Shown: positions 44,908 through 53,298 of the stretch, piece by piece | Numbering within the stretch: position 1 is the first letter of the stretch | Layout: each line of letters begins with the position of its first letter | Origin: Gemmobacter lanyuensis | GTDB lineage: Bacteria; Pseudomonadota; Alphaproteobacteria; Rhodobacterales; Rhodobacteraceae | Direction of reading: 5' to 3' | Assembly (NCBI RefSeq): GCF_014652355.1 | Contig: NZ_BMYQ01000001.1 | Span: forward strand, 432,180 to 496,179 | Length of the DNA stretch: 64,000 nt | The notes under the pieces: generated by a model | Told to the model about the DNA's origin: nothing | Databases searched by the model: none | What the model saw: the letters and a program-made list of their open reading frames with translations, nothing else | Program-made: the position numbers and the translations under genes

Positions 44908-45504
44908 ATGTCGATGATTAACGCGACCAAGGCTCTGGCTCTCACCCTGTCGCTTGGTTTCGCGGGGGCTGCCTTTGCTCAGGAGACCGCGCAACCCGCC
45001 GCCCCTGCGGCTGAAGCTCCGGCCACCGAGGCCCCTGCGAAGGACGGCCCGGGCTCTGTCTATGTCAAGGAAACGAATGACGCTTGGGAAACCCGTTGCA
45101 TCCGTGTCGAGGAAGGTCAGGCAGAACCCTGCCAGATCTACCAGCTGCTGAAGGATGAAAAGGGCACCTCGGTGGCCGAGATGGCGCTGTTCCCGCTGCC
45201 CGCCGGGCAAAAGGCCGTGGCCGGTGCGACCGTGTCGGTGCCGCTGGAAACGCTGCTGACCGAAAACCTTGTGCTGCAGGTTGATGCCAACAAGGCCCGC
45301 GTCTACCCCTATTCTTGGTGCGATCAGATCGCCTGCGTGGCCCGCCTGGGCTTCACTGCCGAAGATCTGGCTGCGCTGAAGGCCGGCGCCAAGGCGACGC
45401 TTTCGCTCGTGCCGGCGCGCGCGCCGGACCAGAAAGTGATCCTGAACCTCTCGCTCAAGGGGATTACCAAGGGTTACGACTCGCTGCCGGTTCCGGCGCA
45501 GTAA
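44908..45504 (+). CDS. Invasion-associated locus B (IalB) family protein
   Basis: A 198-aa exported protein with a signal peptide (residues 1-25, 'ALALTLSLGFAGAAFAQ') and an Ala/Pro/Glu-rich linker to about residue 48. The IalB domain follows: 'DAWETRCIRVEEGQAEPCQIYQLL' and 'SWCDQIACVARLGFTAEDLAALKAGAKATLSLVPA', with four cysteines likely paired. Members are common in alphaproteobacteria, and the name comes from Bartonella; a link to host invasion should not be assumed here. The ATG at 44908 follows GAGGACTG. A strong terminator lies between it and the convergent ketosynthase. Confidence 0.92.
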   Translation: MSMINATKALALTLSLGFAGAAFAQETAQPAAPAAEAPATEAPAKDGPGSVYVKETNDAWETRCIRVEEGQAEPCQIYQLLKDEKGTSVAEMALFPLPAGQKAVAGATVSVPLETLLTENLVLQVDANKARVYPYSWCDQIACVARLGFTAEDLAALKAGAKATLSLVPARAPDQKVILNLSLKGITKGYDSLPVPAQ

Positions 45505-45525
45505 TCCGCCTGCCACAATCGCTGT

Positions 45526-45558
45526 AAACGCCGCATCCCCGCAGGATGCGGCGTTTTT
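45526..45558. terminator. Bidirectional terminator between IalB gene and the ketosynthase gene
   Basis: A 13-bp perfect stem (AAACGCCGCATCC / GGATGCGGCGTTT) with a 5-nt loop, followed by TT on the plus strand. The left AAA gives a T run on the other strand, so it serves both convergent genes. Confidence 0.9.
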
Positions 45559-45562
45559 CGTT

Positions 45563-46774
45563 TCAGGGCGCGGCCCGCAGGGCCAGCACCGCATTCAGCC
45601 CGCCAAAGGCAAAGGCATTGGACAGCACCGCCTTCACCCGAACCTCGCGCGCGGTGTTGGGCACCACATCCAGCGCACATTCCGGGTCGGGTTCTTCATA
45701 GCTGATGGTGGGCGCGATCACCCCATCGCGCAGCGCCATGATGCAGGCCAAAAGCTCGACCGCGCCGGTGCCGCCGATCAGATGCCCATGCATGGACTTG
45801 GTCGAAGAGATCATCAGCCGGTCGGCATGGGGGCCGAAGACATCCGCCACCGCAGCACATTCCGTCCGGTCATTTGCGGCCGTGCCGGTGCCATGGGCGT
45901 TGATATAGCCCACATCTTCGGGGTTCAGCCCGCCATCACGCAGCGCCCCGGCAATCGCCCGGGCCGCCCCCTGCTGCGATGGCATGACAATATCGCCCGC
46001 GTCCGAAGTCATGGCAAAGCCCACCACCTCGGCCAGAATATCGGCGCCCCGGCGGGCGGCATGATCATAGTCCTCAAAGACGAAGATCGCCGCACCCTCG
46101 CCCTGCACCATGCCGTTGCGGGTCAGGCTGAAGGGACGGCAGGCGTCTTTCGACATGACGCGCAGCCCCTCCCAGGCCTTGATGCCACCGAAGCAGAGCA
46201 TCGATTCCGACCCGCCCGTCACCACCGCCCGGCACATGCCCGACCGCACCATATGGAAGGCCTGCCCCATGGCGTGGTTGGAACTCGCGCAGGCGGTAGA
46301 GACGGTGAAGACCGGGCCGCGCAGATTGAACTCCATCGAGACATGGCTGGCCGCAGCATTGTTCATCAGCTTGGGCACGACGAAGGGGTGAACACGGTTC
46401 TTCCCCTCTTCATAGACCGTGCGGTAGTTTTCATCCCAGGTATTCACGCCGCCCGCGGCGGTTCCCAGCACGACGCCACTGTCATAGCCCAGATGGCCAT
46501 CGAAATTCAGCCCCGATTGGGTGATCGCCTCGCGCGCGGCAAGCAGGGTGAACTGCGTGAATTTATCATATAGAACAATTTGTTGCCGGTTGAAGTGAAT
46601 GTCGGGATTCCACCCTTGCACCTGCCCACCGATCTGGATCGACAGCCGGTCGCGGTCGCGGATGTCCAAGGGCCCGATTCCGCAGCGCCCTTCCCGAAAG
46701 GCCGCAAGCGTGCCCTTCACATCATGGGCCAGCGCGCTGATCGTGCCGGCCCCGGTAATGACGACGCGCCTCAT
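45563..46774 (-). CDS. Beta-ketoacyl-ACP synthase (FabF/NodE-like)
   Basis: A 403-aa condensing enzyme with the complete Cys-His-His triad: Cys162 in 'TVSTACASSNHAMGQ', His in 'YINAHGTGTAANDRTE', and His in 'STKSMHGHLIGGTGAVELL'. It is not clustered with the usual fabD-fabG-acpP-fabF set; instead it overlaps (ATGA) the dedicated acyl carrier protein gene upstream and lies near lpxD. This suggests synthesis of a special acyl chain, perhaps for lipid A, rather than general fatty-acid elongation; that is inference. Confidence 0.92.
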   Translation of the reverse strand: MRRVVITGAGTISALAHDVKGTLAAFREGRCGIGPLDIRDRDRLSIQIGGQVQGWNPDIHFNRQQIVLYDKFTQFTLLAAREAITQSGLNFDGHLGYDSGVVLGTAAGGVNTWDENYRTVYEEGKNRVHPFVVPKLMNNAAASHVSMEFNLRGPVFTVSTACASSNHAMGQAFHMVRSGMCRAVVTGGSESMLCFGGIKAWEGLRVMSKDACRPFSLTRNGMVQGEGAAIFVFEDYDHAARRGADILAEVVGFAMTSDAGDIVMPSQQGAARAIAGALRDGGLNPEDVGYINAHGTGTAANDRTECAAVADVFGPHADRLMISSTKSMHGHLIGGTGAVELLACIMALRDGVIAPTISYEEPDPECALDVVPNTAREVRVKAVLSNAFAFGGLNAVLALRAAP

Positions 46775-47037
46775 GCCGCTTTCCGCGACACCAGCCCCTC
46801 TACCGCCGCGATGATGGCTGCGACCGAGGAGATGTCGAATTCGGATTTCCCCGGCTCATTGGCATTGAACGGCACGGAAATGTCGAAGGCCTCTTCGATG
46901 GCAAAGATGCTTTCCACCAGCCCGAGACTGTCGAGCCCCAGATCTTCAAGCGTGTCTTCCATGCGGATATCGGTCACATCCATTCCGGCCTGTTCGGCCA
47001 GAATCTCAATCACACGGGCTTTCACGGTCTGTGTCAT
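46771..47037 (-). CDS. Acyl carrier protein (second, dedicated)
   Basis: An 88-aa ACP with phosphopantetheine attachment at Ser37 in 'LEDLGLDSLGLVESIFAIEE'. It differs from standard AcpP (whose motif is GADSLDTVE). The ATG at 47037 is preceded by a strong AGGAGG 6 bases away; a GTG two codons upstream is less likely. It overlaps the ketosynthase start by four bases and is 46 bases after the lpxD stop, forming lpxD-acp-KS. Confidence 0.93.
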   Translation of the reverse strand: MTQTVKARVIEILAEQAGMDVTDIRMEDTLEDLGLDSLGLVESIFAIEEAFDISVPFNANEPGKSEFDISSVAAIIAAVEGLVSRKAA

Positions 47038-47082
47038 CGGCACCTCCTGATCCCCTGTTGCGGGGAAGATATTGGCGTCATT

Positions 47083-48162
47083 TCACAGTTTTGAAACAAT
47101 TTTCTGAAGCTCCGCAACCGTCGCGGCAAGGCGCGGCAGGCGGCGCAGGGCCTTGTTGATCTCGACCTGCGTCTCCATCTTCACCGCAGGATAGCCCAGT
47201 AGCACCCGGCCTGCCGGCGCATTGGTGAAAATCTTGGTAGCCCCGCCTGCGATCACGTCATCGCCGACGAAGATATTGTCGCTGACGCCGCATTGCCCCG
47301 CCAGCACCACCCGGTCGCCAATGCGCGACGACCCGGCCACGCCCACCTGACCGCAGAGCAGGCAATCGCGCCCGACCTGCACGTTATGCCCCAGATGCAC
47401 GAGGTTATCGAGCTTCGTTCCAGATCCGACCACGGTGTCGCGAATGGTGCCGCGATCGATGCAGGCATTGGCGCCCACCTCGACATCATCCCCGATGGTC
47501 ACGGCGCCAAGGCTGTGGATGCGCGTCCAGCTTTGCTGACGAATTTCCTCGCGCTGTCCGAGGGTTGCGCGGATTTCCTCAACCCCGCTGCGTTCAGGCG
47601 TGACGAAAGAGAATCCATCCGCCCCGATCACAGCGCCGGGCTGACAGATGAAGCGGTCCCCGATGGTCACCCGCGCGCCGATCCGCGCGCCCTGCAGGAT
47701 CATCGCATCCGACCCGAGGGTCGCGCCTTCGGCAATGCTGACATGGCTGGCGATGCGTGCACGCGGGCCAAGCGTGGCGCCCGCGCCGATCACCACGAAG
47801 GGGCCGATGGCTGCATCGGGGGCGATATGGGCGGTGGGATCGATCACGGCGCTGGGGTGGATGCCGGGCGCGATCTCGGGGCCCGCGTCCATCATCCGGC
47901 TGAGCCCCGCCATGGCAAGGCGCGATCGTGGCGCGAAAATCGCGGCTTCAAGCCCCAACGCGCGCCAATCGGCACCCGGCCAAAGCAGCGCCACACGCGC
48001 CTGCCCCTGCGCCAGCCCTTCGGCATATTTCGGGTCCATTGCCAGGGCCAGATCGCCCGGCCCCGCGGCCTGCGGCTCGGCCGCGCGCGACACCAGCAGA
48101 TCAAGGTCGCCTTCGGCCTGCGCCCCAAGGGCGGTGGCAATGTCGCGGATCGTATGGGCCAT
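47083..48162 (-). CDS. lpxD: UDP-3-O-acylglucosamine N-acyltransferase
   Basis: LpxD adds the N-linked hydroxyacyl chain in lipid A synthesis, taking it from an ACP. The 359-aa protein has the N-terminal uridine-binding domain ('IRDIATALGAQAEGD...DLALAMDPKYAEGL'), a left-handed beta-helix of hexapeptide repeats ('PTAHIAPDAAIGPFVVIGAGATLG') and the catalytic His in 'NLVHLGHNVQVGRDCLLCGQVG'. It lies apart from the usual bamA-fabZ-lpxA neighbours, next to a special ACP and ketosynthase, so it may be a second LpxD or a relocated only copy; the window cannot tell. Confidence 0.92.
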   Translation of the reverse strand: MAHTIRDIATALGAQAEGDLDLLVSRAAEPQAAGPGDLALAMDPKYAEGLAQGQARVALLWPGADWRALGLEAAIFAPRSRLAMAGLSRMMDAGPEIAPGIHPSAVIDPTAHIAPDAAIGPFVVIGAGATLGPRARIASHVSIAEGATLGSDAMILQGARIGARVTIGDRFICQPGAVIGADGFSFVTPERSGVEEIRATLGQREEIRQQSWTRIHSLGAVTIGDDVEVGANACIDRGTIRDTVVGSGTKLDNLVHLGHNVQVGRDCLLCGQVGVAGSSRIGDRVVLAGQCGVSDNIFVGDDVIAGGATKIFTNAPAGRVLLGYPAVKMETQVEINKALRRLPRLAATVAELQKIVSKL

Positions 48163-48199
48163 GGCAAATCTCCGGCAGGCAGGACACCCTGCCCCCGAT

Positions 48200-49804
48200 T
48201 TAGCCCTGATGTCCGCCGGTTACTACCCCGGCATCCAACAACGCGTCAAAGATGAGCGCATCCCGGCCATAAACGTCACGGCGATAATTCATGGCGCCCT
48301 TGGCGCCCGGAAAGGCAGTGAAATAGACCAGATGCACCGGCACATGCGTCTCGAGCTTCAGCGCCTGTTCCTGCCCGCTGTCGAGCGCCTTCTGGAACAT
48401 GCCTTGGGGATCATCGCTTTGTGCGGCCAGCAGCGCATGGCCGAATTCGATGGGACGGGCGAGCCGGATACAGCCATGGCTGAAGGCGCGCACCTCACGG
48501 TCAAACAGGGATTTCGACGGCGTATCATGCAGATAGATGTTCCACTGATTGGGGAACATGAACTTCACCAACCCCAGTGCATTGCCATCCGACGGTGGCT
48601 GGCGCATCGAAAACGGGAAATTCGCCGCGGTGTATTTGCCAAAATTGATGGCGCTGCGGTCGATCACGCGGCCTTTGCTGTCCACGATCTTCAGATGCCC
48701 GGCCGCATTTGGGTTCTTTTTCAGCAGCGGCAGATATTCCTTGGTGGTGATCGAGCGCGGGACAGACCAGCTCGGGTTCACGACCATATATTCCATCTCG
48801 TCGGAAAATTCCGGGCTGCGCTGATCGGGAACGTTCTTCCCGATGACCGAGCGGGTCACGAAGGTTTCCTTGCCGTCATCGATGATGCGGGCGGTGAAAT
48901 CGGTGAGGTTGACCCAGACATGGCGGTGCCCACGGTCGATATTGATCCAGCGTTCCCGCTCCAGCGCGACAAGGATGGATTTCATCCGCTGTTCCGGGGC
49001 CACGTTGATTTCGGCCAGCGTCGCCTCATCCACCACCCCGTCGGGTTCAAGGCCGTGGGCCGATTGAAACCGCTGCACGGCCGCGCGCAGCGTATCGTCA
49101 AAGTCGCGCGTCGCGGTCTGCCGCAGATAGCCCATGGCGACCAGCCGGTCCCGCAGGGCCACCACCTCGGCGCCCGTCGCCCGGGCCGAGATCTCCCCGC
49201 CCGGTACCTCGGGGCCCCAACCGCCACGCGCCATCTGCGCCATCAGCCGCAGCCGCGCCTTGACCAATTGGGCATAGGCCGGGGCGGTTGGCACGATGCT
49301 TGCCAGATATGCGGCCAAATCCCCCCCGGTCAGCACCGAAAGGGCTAGGGCCGGGTCGATTCTGGGCACGTCGCGCACGATGCCGGGGTCGATTTTCGCG
49401 GGGGTCAGAACGCCGGAATGAATGTCATGGACGTAATCAAGATAGGCACGGGTCATCCGCACCTCCAACCGCCCGCGATCGCCCTCAGTCCGGGCGGCGC
49501 GGAAGGCTGCGGCCAGGGCCTGCACATCATAGCGCTGTACGGGCAGACCATGATCTTCCGCGCGGGCGAGCGCCGCAAACAGGGCGGCGCGGCGGTCGGC
49601 ATCTTCTGCGCCGGTCCAGACGGGTGCGTAGGCACGCGCGGCGTAGAAGGTGGCGATTGCATCCTGATCGGCGGCCGCAATCGCGACCGACTGGCTGTAA
49701 GGGCTGACCTGCGCGCCCGCCTCGAAGCAAAGACCCGTGGCAAGCAGTGCGCACAGCGCGACAGACAGCGGGCGGAACATCGAAACGGTGGAACGAAAAC
49801 GCAT
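48200..49804 (-). CDS. L,D-transpeptidase (YcbB/LdtD-like)
   Basis: A 534-aa periplasmic enzyme that would form 3-3 cross-links in peptidoglycan. It has a signal peptide (to about residue 32, 'ALCALLATGLCFEAGAQ'), a peptidoglycan-binding helical region ('TLRAAVQRFQSAHGLEPDGVVDEATLAEINV') and a YkuD catalytic domain with the active-site Cys in 'RAFSHGCIRLARPIEFGHALL', near residue 445. The long domain before it is typical of YcbB. I start at 49804 with GAGG upstream. It is divergent from a DUF882 protein gene, the E. coli ycbB-ycbK pairing. Confidence 0.92.
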   Translation of the reverse strand: MRFRSTVSMFRPLSVALCALLATGLCFEAGAQVSPYSQSVAIAAADQDAIATFYAARAYAPVWTGAEDADRRAALFAALARAEDHGLPVQRYDVQALAAAFRAARTEGDRGRLEVRMTRAYLDYVHDIHSGVLTPAKIDPGIVRDVPRIDPALALSVLTGGDLAAYLASIVPTAPAYAQLVKARLRLMAQMARGGWGPEVPGGEISARATGAEVVALRDRLVAMGYLRQTATRDFDDTLRAAVQRFQSAHGLEPDGVVDEATLAEINVAPEQRMKSILVALERERWINIDRGHRHVWVNLTDFTARIIDDGKETFVTRSVIGKNVPDQRSPEFSDEMEYMVVNPSWSVPRSITTKEYLPLLKKNPNAAGHLKIVDSKGRVIDRSAINFGKYTAANFPFSMRQPPSDGNALGLVKFMFPNQWNIYLHDTPSKSLFDREVRAFSHGCIRLARPIEFGHALLAAQSDDPQGMFQKALDSGQEQALKLETHVPVHLVYFTAFPGAKGAMNYRRDVYGRDALIFDALLDAGVVTGGHQG

Positions 49805-50127
49805 GATTGCCTCGGGCCGAGCACGGGATTTTTCCGAATTTCCGGGATTTCCACCTGCAAGTCCATTCACAACCGTGGCGGGATGGCCCTATCCCCCCTT
49901 GCACAGGGGGCAGATTGTCACATTCCGGCAACACGGCCGGAAATCGCCTTTCGGTTCCCAGAAATCGGCGGCGTTCAGCAAATCTTTGCCGATCCGCGCT
50001 TGGATGGGCGGGTGCGCCAGATTCACCACTTCTGTTACGAATCGTCCTGTGTCATAAATCCGGGGCACTTGAGGCAAAGTGGCAGGAACCGCGGATACAC
50101 GCGGTAATGACCGAGGGACAGGCTCTG
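49805..50127. other. Divergent promoter region of the transpeptidase and DUF882 genes
   Basis: A 323-base gap. It contains a short stem TTCCGGC (49923-49929) with GCCGGAA (49936-49942) and a weak promoter-like pair for the rightward gene: TTCTGT (50030-50035) then CATAAA (50053-50058), 17 nt apart. I see no gene, tRNA or riboswitch in it. Confidence 0.35.
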
Positions 50128-50697
50128 ATGACGAATACGGCAAAAACCGGCTTCACGCGGCGTGGGATCCTTGGCGCCTTCGCGGCAACGGCGGTTGTGG
50201 CGGCCCCCACCTACTCCAACGCTTTCGGGCTGCTGCGCGGCGCGGGCGATATCCGGCGCATCCGGATGTATTCGGGCCGGACGGGCGAAAGCCTCGACAC
50301 GATCTACTGGATCGAAGGCAAATACATCAAGGAAGTGCTGCAAGAGGTGAACCACTTCATGCGCGACTGGCGCACCGATGATCAGGTGACGATGGACCCG
50401 CGCACGGTGGATATCATGGCAGCCTCGCATCGGCTGCTGGATGTGTCCGAACCCTATATGCTGCTCTCGGGCTATCGCAGCCCCAAGACCAATGCGATGC
50501 TGCGGTCGCAATCGGGCGGCGTGGCGAAGAACTCGCTCCACATGAAGGGTCAGGCGGCGGACCTGCGGCTCAAGTCGCGTTCGGTCAGCCAGATGGCCCG
50601 CGCGGCGGAAACCTGCGCTTCGGGCGGGGTTGGCCGGTATTCCGGGTCGAACTTCGTGCATATGGACTGCGGCCCGGTGCGGCACTGGGGCGGCTGA
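50128..50697 (+). CDS. DUF882 / YcbK-like peptidoglycan endopeptidase
   Basis: A 189-aa LAS-type metallopeptidase. It has a twin-arginine signal ('FTRRGILGAFAATAVVAAPT') and the zinc-site pattern in 'LLSGYRSPKTNAMLRSQSGGVAKNSLHMKGQAADLRL' (H...D) and 'NFVHMDCGPVRHWGG' (H). E. coli MepK (YcbK) of this family cleaves 3-3 cross-links, the bonds that LdtD makes. An ATG seven codons upstream (50107) is possible, but GAGGG favours 50128. It faces away from the transpeptidase gene. Confidence 0.9.
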   Translation: MTNTAKTGFTRRGILGAFAATAVVAAPTYSNAFGLLRGAGDIRRIRMYSGRTGESLDTIYWIEGKYIKEVLQEVNHFMRDWRTDDQVTMDPRTVDIMAASHRLLDVSEPYMLLSGYRSPKTNAMLRSQSGGVAKNSLHMKGQAADLRLKSRSVSQMARAAETCASGGVGRYSGSNFVHMDCGPVRHWGG

Positions 50698-50721
50698 TCC
50701 CCGACCGGCATCGTTGCATGA

Positions 50722-50747
50722 AAAAGGGCGCCCTTGGGCGCCCTTTT
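50722..50747. terminator. Bidirectional terminator between DUF882 gene and rlmE
   Basis: AAAAGGGCGCCC pairs with GGGCGCCCTTTT with a very short loop, giving a T run on both strands. It sits 24 nt past the DUF882 stop and 10 nt before the rlmE stop. Confidence 0.88.
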
Positions 50748-50757
50748 CACGTTCGGC

Positions 50758-51531
50758 TTATTCGTCGTCCCCATCCGGGTCCTGCGCTGCGCCACCCTGG
50801 ATCTGGCGGCCGCGATAGCCCATGGCGACCACGAATTTTTCGGAACTGTCGGAACGGCTGCTCGGCGGTTTCACATTGGCCACCTTGCGGAAATTCCGCT
50901 TGAGCATGGCGTTCATCTCATTCTCGGCGCCGCCGGCCAGCACCTTGGCGACGAAAGTGCCTTCATCTTCCAGCACGTCGAAGGCAAAGGCCAGCGCGGC
51001 CTCGATCAGCGCGATGATGCGCAGGTGATCGGTACCCTTGTGCCCCGAGGCGGCGGCGGCCATGTCGCTCATCACCACGTCGGCGCGACCGCCGAGCCAG
51101 GCCTTCACCTGATCATCCGCCCCGTCCGACAGGAAATCGAGCTGATGGATCTCTGCCCCGGCGATGGGTTCCACCTCTTGCAGGTCGACGCCCAGCACGC
51201 GGCCCTGCGGCTTTTTCGCGTTCTCCCCCAGCGCGTTGACGCGCGGCACCGCCACCTGGCACCAGCCGCCGGGCGCGCAGCCCAGATCGACGACCCGCGC
51301 GCCGGGCTTGAGAAAGCCGTAGCGATCATCCAACTCCATGATCTTGAAGGCCGCGCGCCCGCGATAGCCCTCGCGCTTTGCGCGCTGGACATAAGGGTCA
51401 TTCAACTGCCGTTCGAGCCAGAGCGTCGAGGACAGCTTCCGCCCCTTGGCAGTCTTCACCTTGACCCGCAGGTCGCGCTGACCGCGCCCCGAGCTGTTCT
51501 TGCCGTCACCGGATTTGCTGGGTGTCTTCAT
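50758..51531 (-). CDS. rlmE: 23S rRNA (uridine2552-2'-O)-methyltransferase
   Basis: RlmE (FtsJ/RrmJ) methylates U2552 of 23S rRNA at a late stage of large-subunit assembly. The 257-aa protein has the SAM-binding '[16 protein letters not shown]' and the K-D-K-E catalytic set, with Lys in '[12 protein letters not shown]'-type '[17 protein letters not shown]', Asp in '[18 protein letters not shown]', and Lys in '[11 protein letters not shown]'. The extended basic N-terminus is common in alphaproteobacteria. Its ATG overlaps the stop of the upstream phosphatase (ATGA). Confidence 0.95.
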   Translation of the reverse strand: MKTPSKSGDGKNSSGRGQRDLRVKVKTAKGRKLSSTLWLERQLNDPYVQRAKREGYRGRAAFKIMELDDRYGFLKPGARVVDLGCAPGGWCQVAVPRVNALGENAKKPQGRVLGVDLQEVEPIAGAEIHQLDFLSDGADDQVKAWLGGRADVVMSDMAAAASGHKGTDHLRIIALIEAALAFAFDVLEDEGTFVAKVLAGGAENEMNAMLKRNFRKVANVKPPSSRSDSSEKFVVAMGYRGRQIQGGAAQDPDGDDE

Positions 51532-52667
51532 CTGTAAGGTCCATCTCCGAGCACGCCATCCGCGCTCATCTGGGCATAAAGCAGGCCCTCGCGGAGGCCC
51601 CTGTCGGCCACCGACAAACGGTCGGTCGGCCAGATCCGCATCAAGGCCTGCAGAATGGCCGCCCCCGACATGATCAGGGAATGACGGTCGCGCCCGATCC
51701 GCGGGTCGGTGCGACGGCCTTCGGGGCCAAGCTGCAGGTAATCCCGGATCACACTGTCGATCTGATCCGAGGTCATCGAAAGACCATCCACCTTCGTCCG
51801 GTCGTAGCGGCGCAGGCCCAGGAAACTGGCCGCCACCGTGGTTACCGTACCAGAGGTGCCGATGATCTGAAAACCCGCACGGGGGTTTTCGGCATTGTAG
51901 GGCGAGAAACTCGCCAGGTTTTCCTCGAAGAACCAGCTCATCAGAGCAAAGCGCGCGGCATCATCCTCGACATCAGCGAACTGGTCCTTCAGCGTGGCCA
52001 CCCCCAGCGGGACCGAGATCCAGTCTACCACCCGCGCCGAGGGCCGGTCCCCCTTGGGCGTGAAACCCGCATGCAACCGCATGATCGCGCGCGACCGGTC
52101 ATCCGGCGGCACGGCGGAAAGGTCGATCCACACCAGTTCAGTCGAACCGCCGCCGATATCCACGACCAGCAACTGTTCCGTGCGGCGCGACACCAGCGGC
52201 GCGCAGGAAATGACGGCAAGGCGCGCCTCTTCTTCCGGCGCGATGATTTCGACCGTCAGCCCCGTCTCGCGGCGGATCTGGCGCATGAAATCGCGGGAAT
52301 TGCGCGCGCGGCGGCAGGCTTCGGTCGCGACAAGGCGCATCCGGCTGACGCCATGCTTTTCGATCTTCTTCTGGCAGATCCGCAGCGCCTGAATCGTGCG
52401 CCCCATCGAGGCGCGCGAAAGCCGACCCGAGGCTTCCAGCCCCACGCCAAGCTGGACAGTCTTGGAAAAACTGTCCACAACCTGAAACTGACTGCCCTTC
52501 GGTTGGGCAATCAGCATCCGGCAACTGTTCGTGCCCAGATCGAGCGCCGCATAAAGCTGCGGGCCCGCCGGGGCGGTTCGAGGAGACGACGGTTCGACCG
52601 CGCGCGGCTGCGGCTTGGCGGTGCGCTGCGGGATCGCGTCCTCCCCTCGGGGACGCTCGGGCGCCAT
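51528..52667 (-). CDS. Ppx/GppA family phosphatase
   Basis: A 379-aa ASKHA-fold phosphatase that would act on polyphosphate or pppGpp. The N-terminal '[19 protein letters not shown]' is the phosphate-1 loop and '[18 protein letters not shown]' the phosphate-2 loop; '[17 protein letters not shown]' adds the third. About 35 residues precede the catalytic fold and are Pro/Arg rich. I start at 52667 because GGAGGG lies 7 bases upstream; an ATG 13 codons further up (52706) is weaker. It overlaps rlmE by four bases. Confidence 0.9.
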   Translation of the reverse strand: MAPERPRGEDAIPQRTAKPQPRAVEPSSPRTAPAGPQLYAALDLGTNSCRMLIAQPKGSQFQVVDSFSKTVQLGVGLEASGRLSRASMGRTIQALRICQKKIEKHGVSRMRLVATEACRRARNSRDFMRQIRRETGLTVEIIAPEEEARLAVISCAPLVSRRTEQLLVVDIGGGSTELVWIDLSAVPPDDRSRAIMRLHAGFTPKGDRPSARVVDWISVPLGVATLKDQFADVEDDAARFALMSWFFEENLASFSPYNAENPRAGFQIIGTSGTVTTVAASFLGLRRYDRTKVDGLSMTSDQIDSVIRDYLQLGPEGRRTDPRIGRDRHSLIMSGAAILQALMRIWPTDRLSVADRGLREGLLYAQMSADGVLGDGPYR

Positions 52668-52970
52668 TGATCGCCCTCCATATGTGGTTGGTTTCAAACT
52701 AGACATGTTACCGCTCTCGTGCAAGCGCCGATGCCGGGGCCTGCGGGGGGCGGACGCGGGGTCACAGCCCCTGCGGCAAGGGGATGAAGAAAACTCATGC
52801 TTTTCATGCATCTTTTTCCGATCAACCCCTCTCCCGCTGGCGGGCACTTGGCGGTATCAGTGCGGCGAAAAGCGCCCTGTCGCGGATCGCCTGCGGCATG
52901 TCGAAAACCGACACCGTGTGCGTCGCAACGGGGCATAGAACGGATGTCACGAAAAGAGGGGAATCAGCCA
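52668..52970. other. Divergent gap before the methyl-transfer genes
   Basis: A 303-base region between the phosphatase gene and the 'virulence factor' gene. I looked for SAM-II, SAH and cobalamin riboswitch cores, expected from the downstream genes, and saw none. Only AGAGGGG at 52965-52971 (the ribosome-binding site of the next gene) is clear. Confidence 0.4.
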
Positions 52971-53267
52971 ATGCCGGAAGTGACCATCGTTTACTGGCGC
53001 GACATCCCGGCCCAAGTCATCGTGGGCAAGGGTCGGCGCGGCACGAAGGTGCAGCTTTCGGAACGCTTTGAACAGGCGATCGACCGCTGCGCCATGAAGG
53101 TGGGGGCAAAGGATGCCGACGCCTATCTGGCGGAATGGCGCAAGGCTGCCCCCTATGAGGTCGAAGGCGAGGCGGAGGAGGTGGCGAAAGCCGAGGCCGC
53201 GCGTCTGGAGGCCGAATTCGACACCGCGCGCCTGAAGGCGCTGATCGATGCCGAGGGCCGGGCCTGA
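52971..53267 (+). CDS. Small 'virulence factor' family protein (PF13769-like)
   Basis: A 98-aa cytoplasmic protein starting 'MPEVTIVYWRDIPAQVIVGKGR' and continuing 'VQLSERFEQAIDRCAMKVGAKDADAYLAEWRKAAPYEVEGEAEEVAKAEAARL'. This matches the small domain named 'virulence factor' in Pfam as I recall it; the name has no established function. Its position 31 bases before the MetF-like gene points to folate or one-carbon metabolism. AGAGGGG precedes the ATG. The C-terminal half is a highly charged helix. Confidence 0.75.
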   Translation: MPEVTIVYWRDIPAQVIVGKGRRGTKVQLSERFEQAIDRCAMKVGAKDADAYLAEWRKAAPYEVEGEAEEVAKAEAARLEAEFDTARLKALIDAEGRA

Positions 53268-53298
53268 CCGCCTGCCCCACCTGACGAGGAGCCGCCAC

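Noticed and set aside
52668-52970. Riboswitch upstream of the methyl-transfer genes
   Set aside because: I found no SAM, SAH or cobalamin core or pseudoknot pairing.
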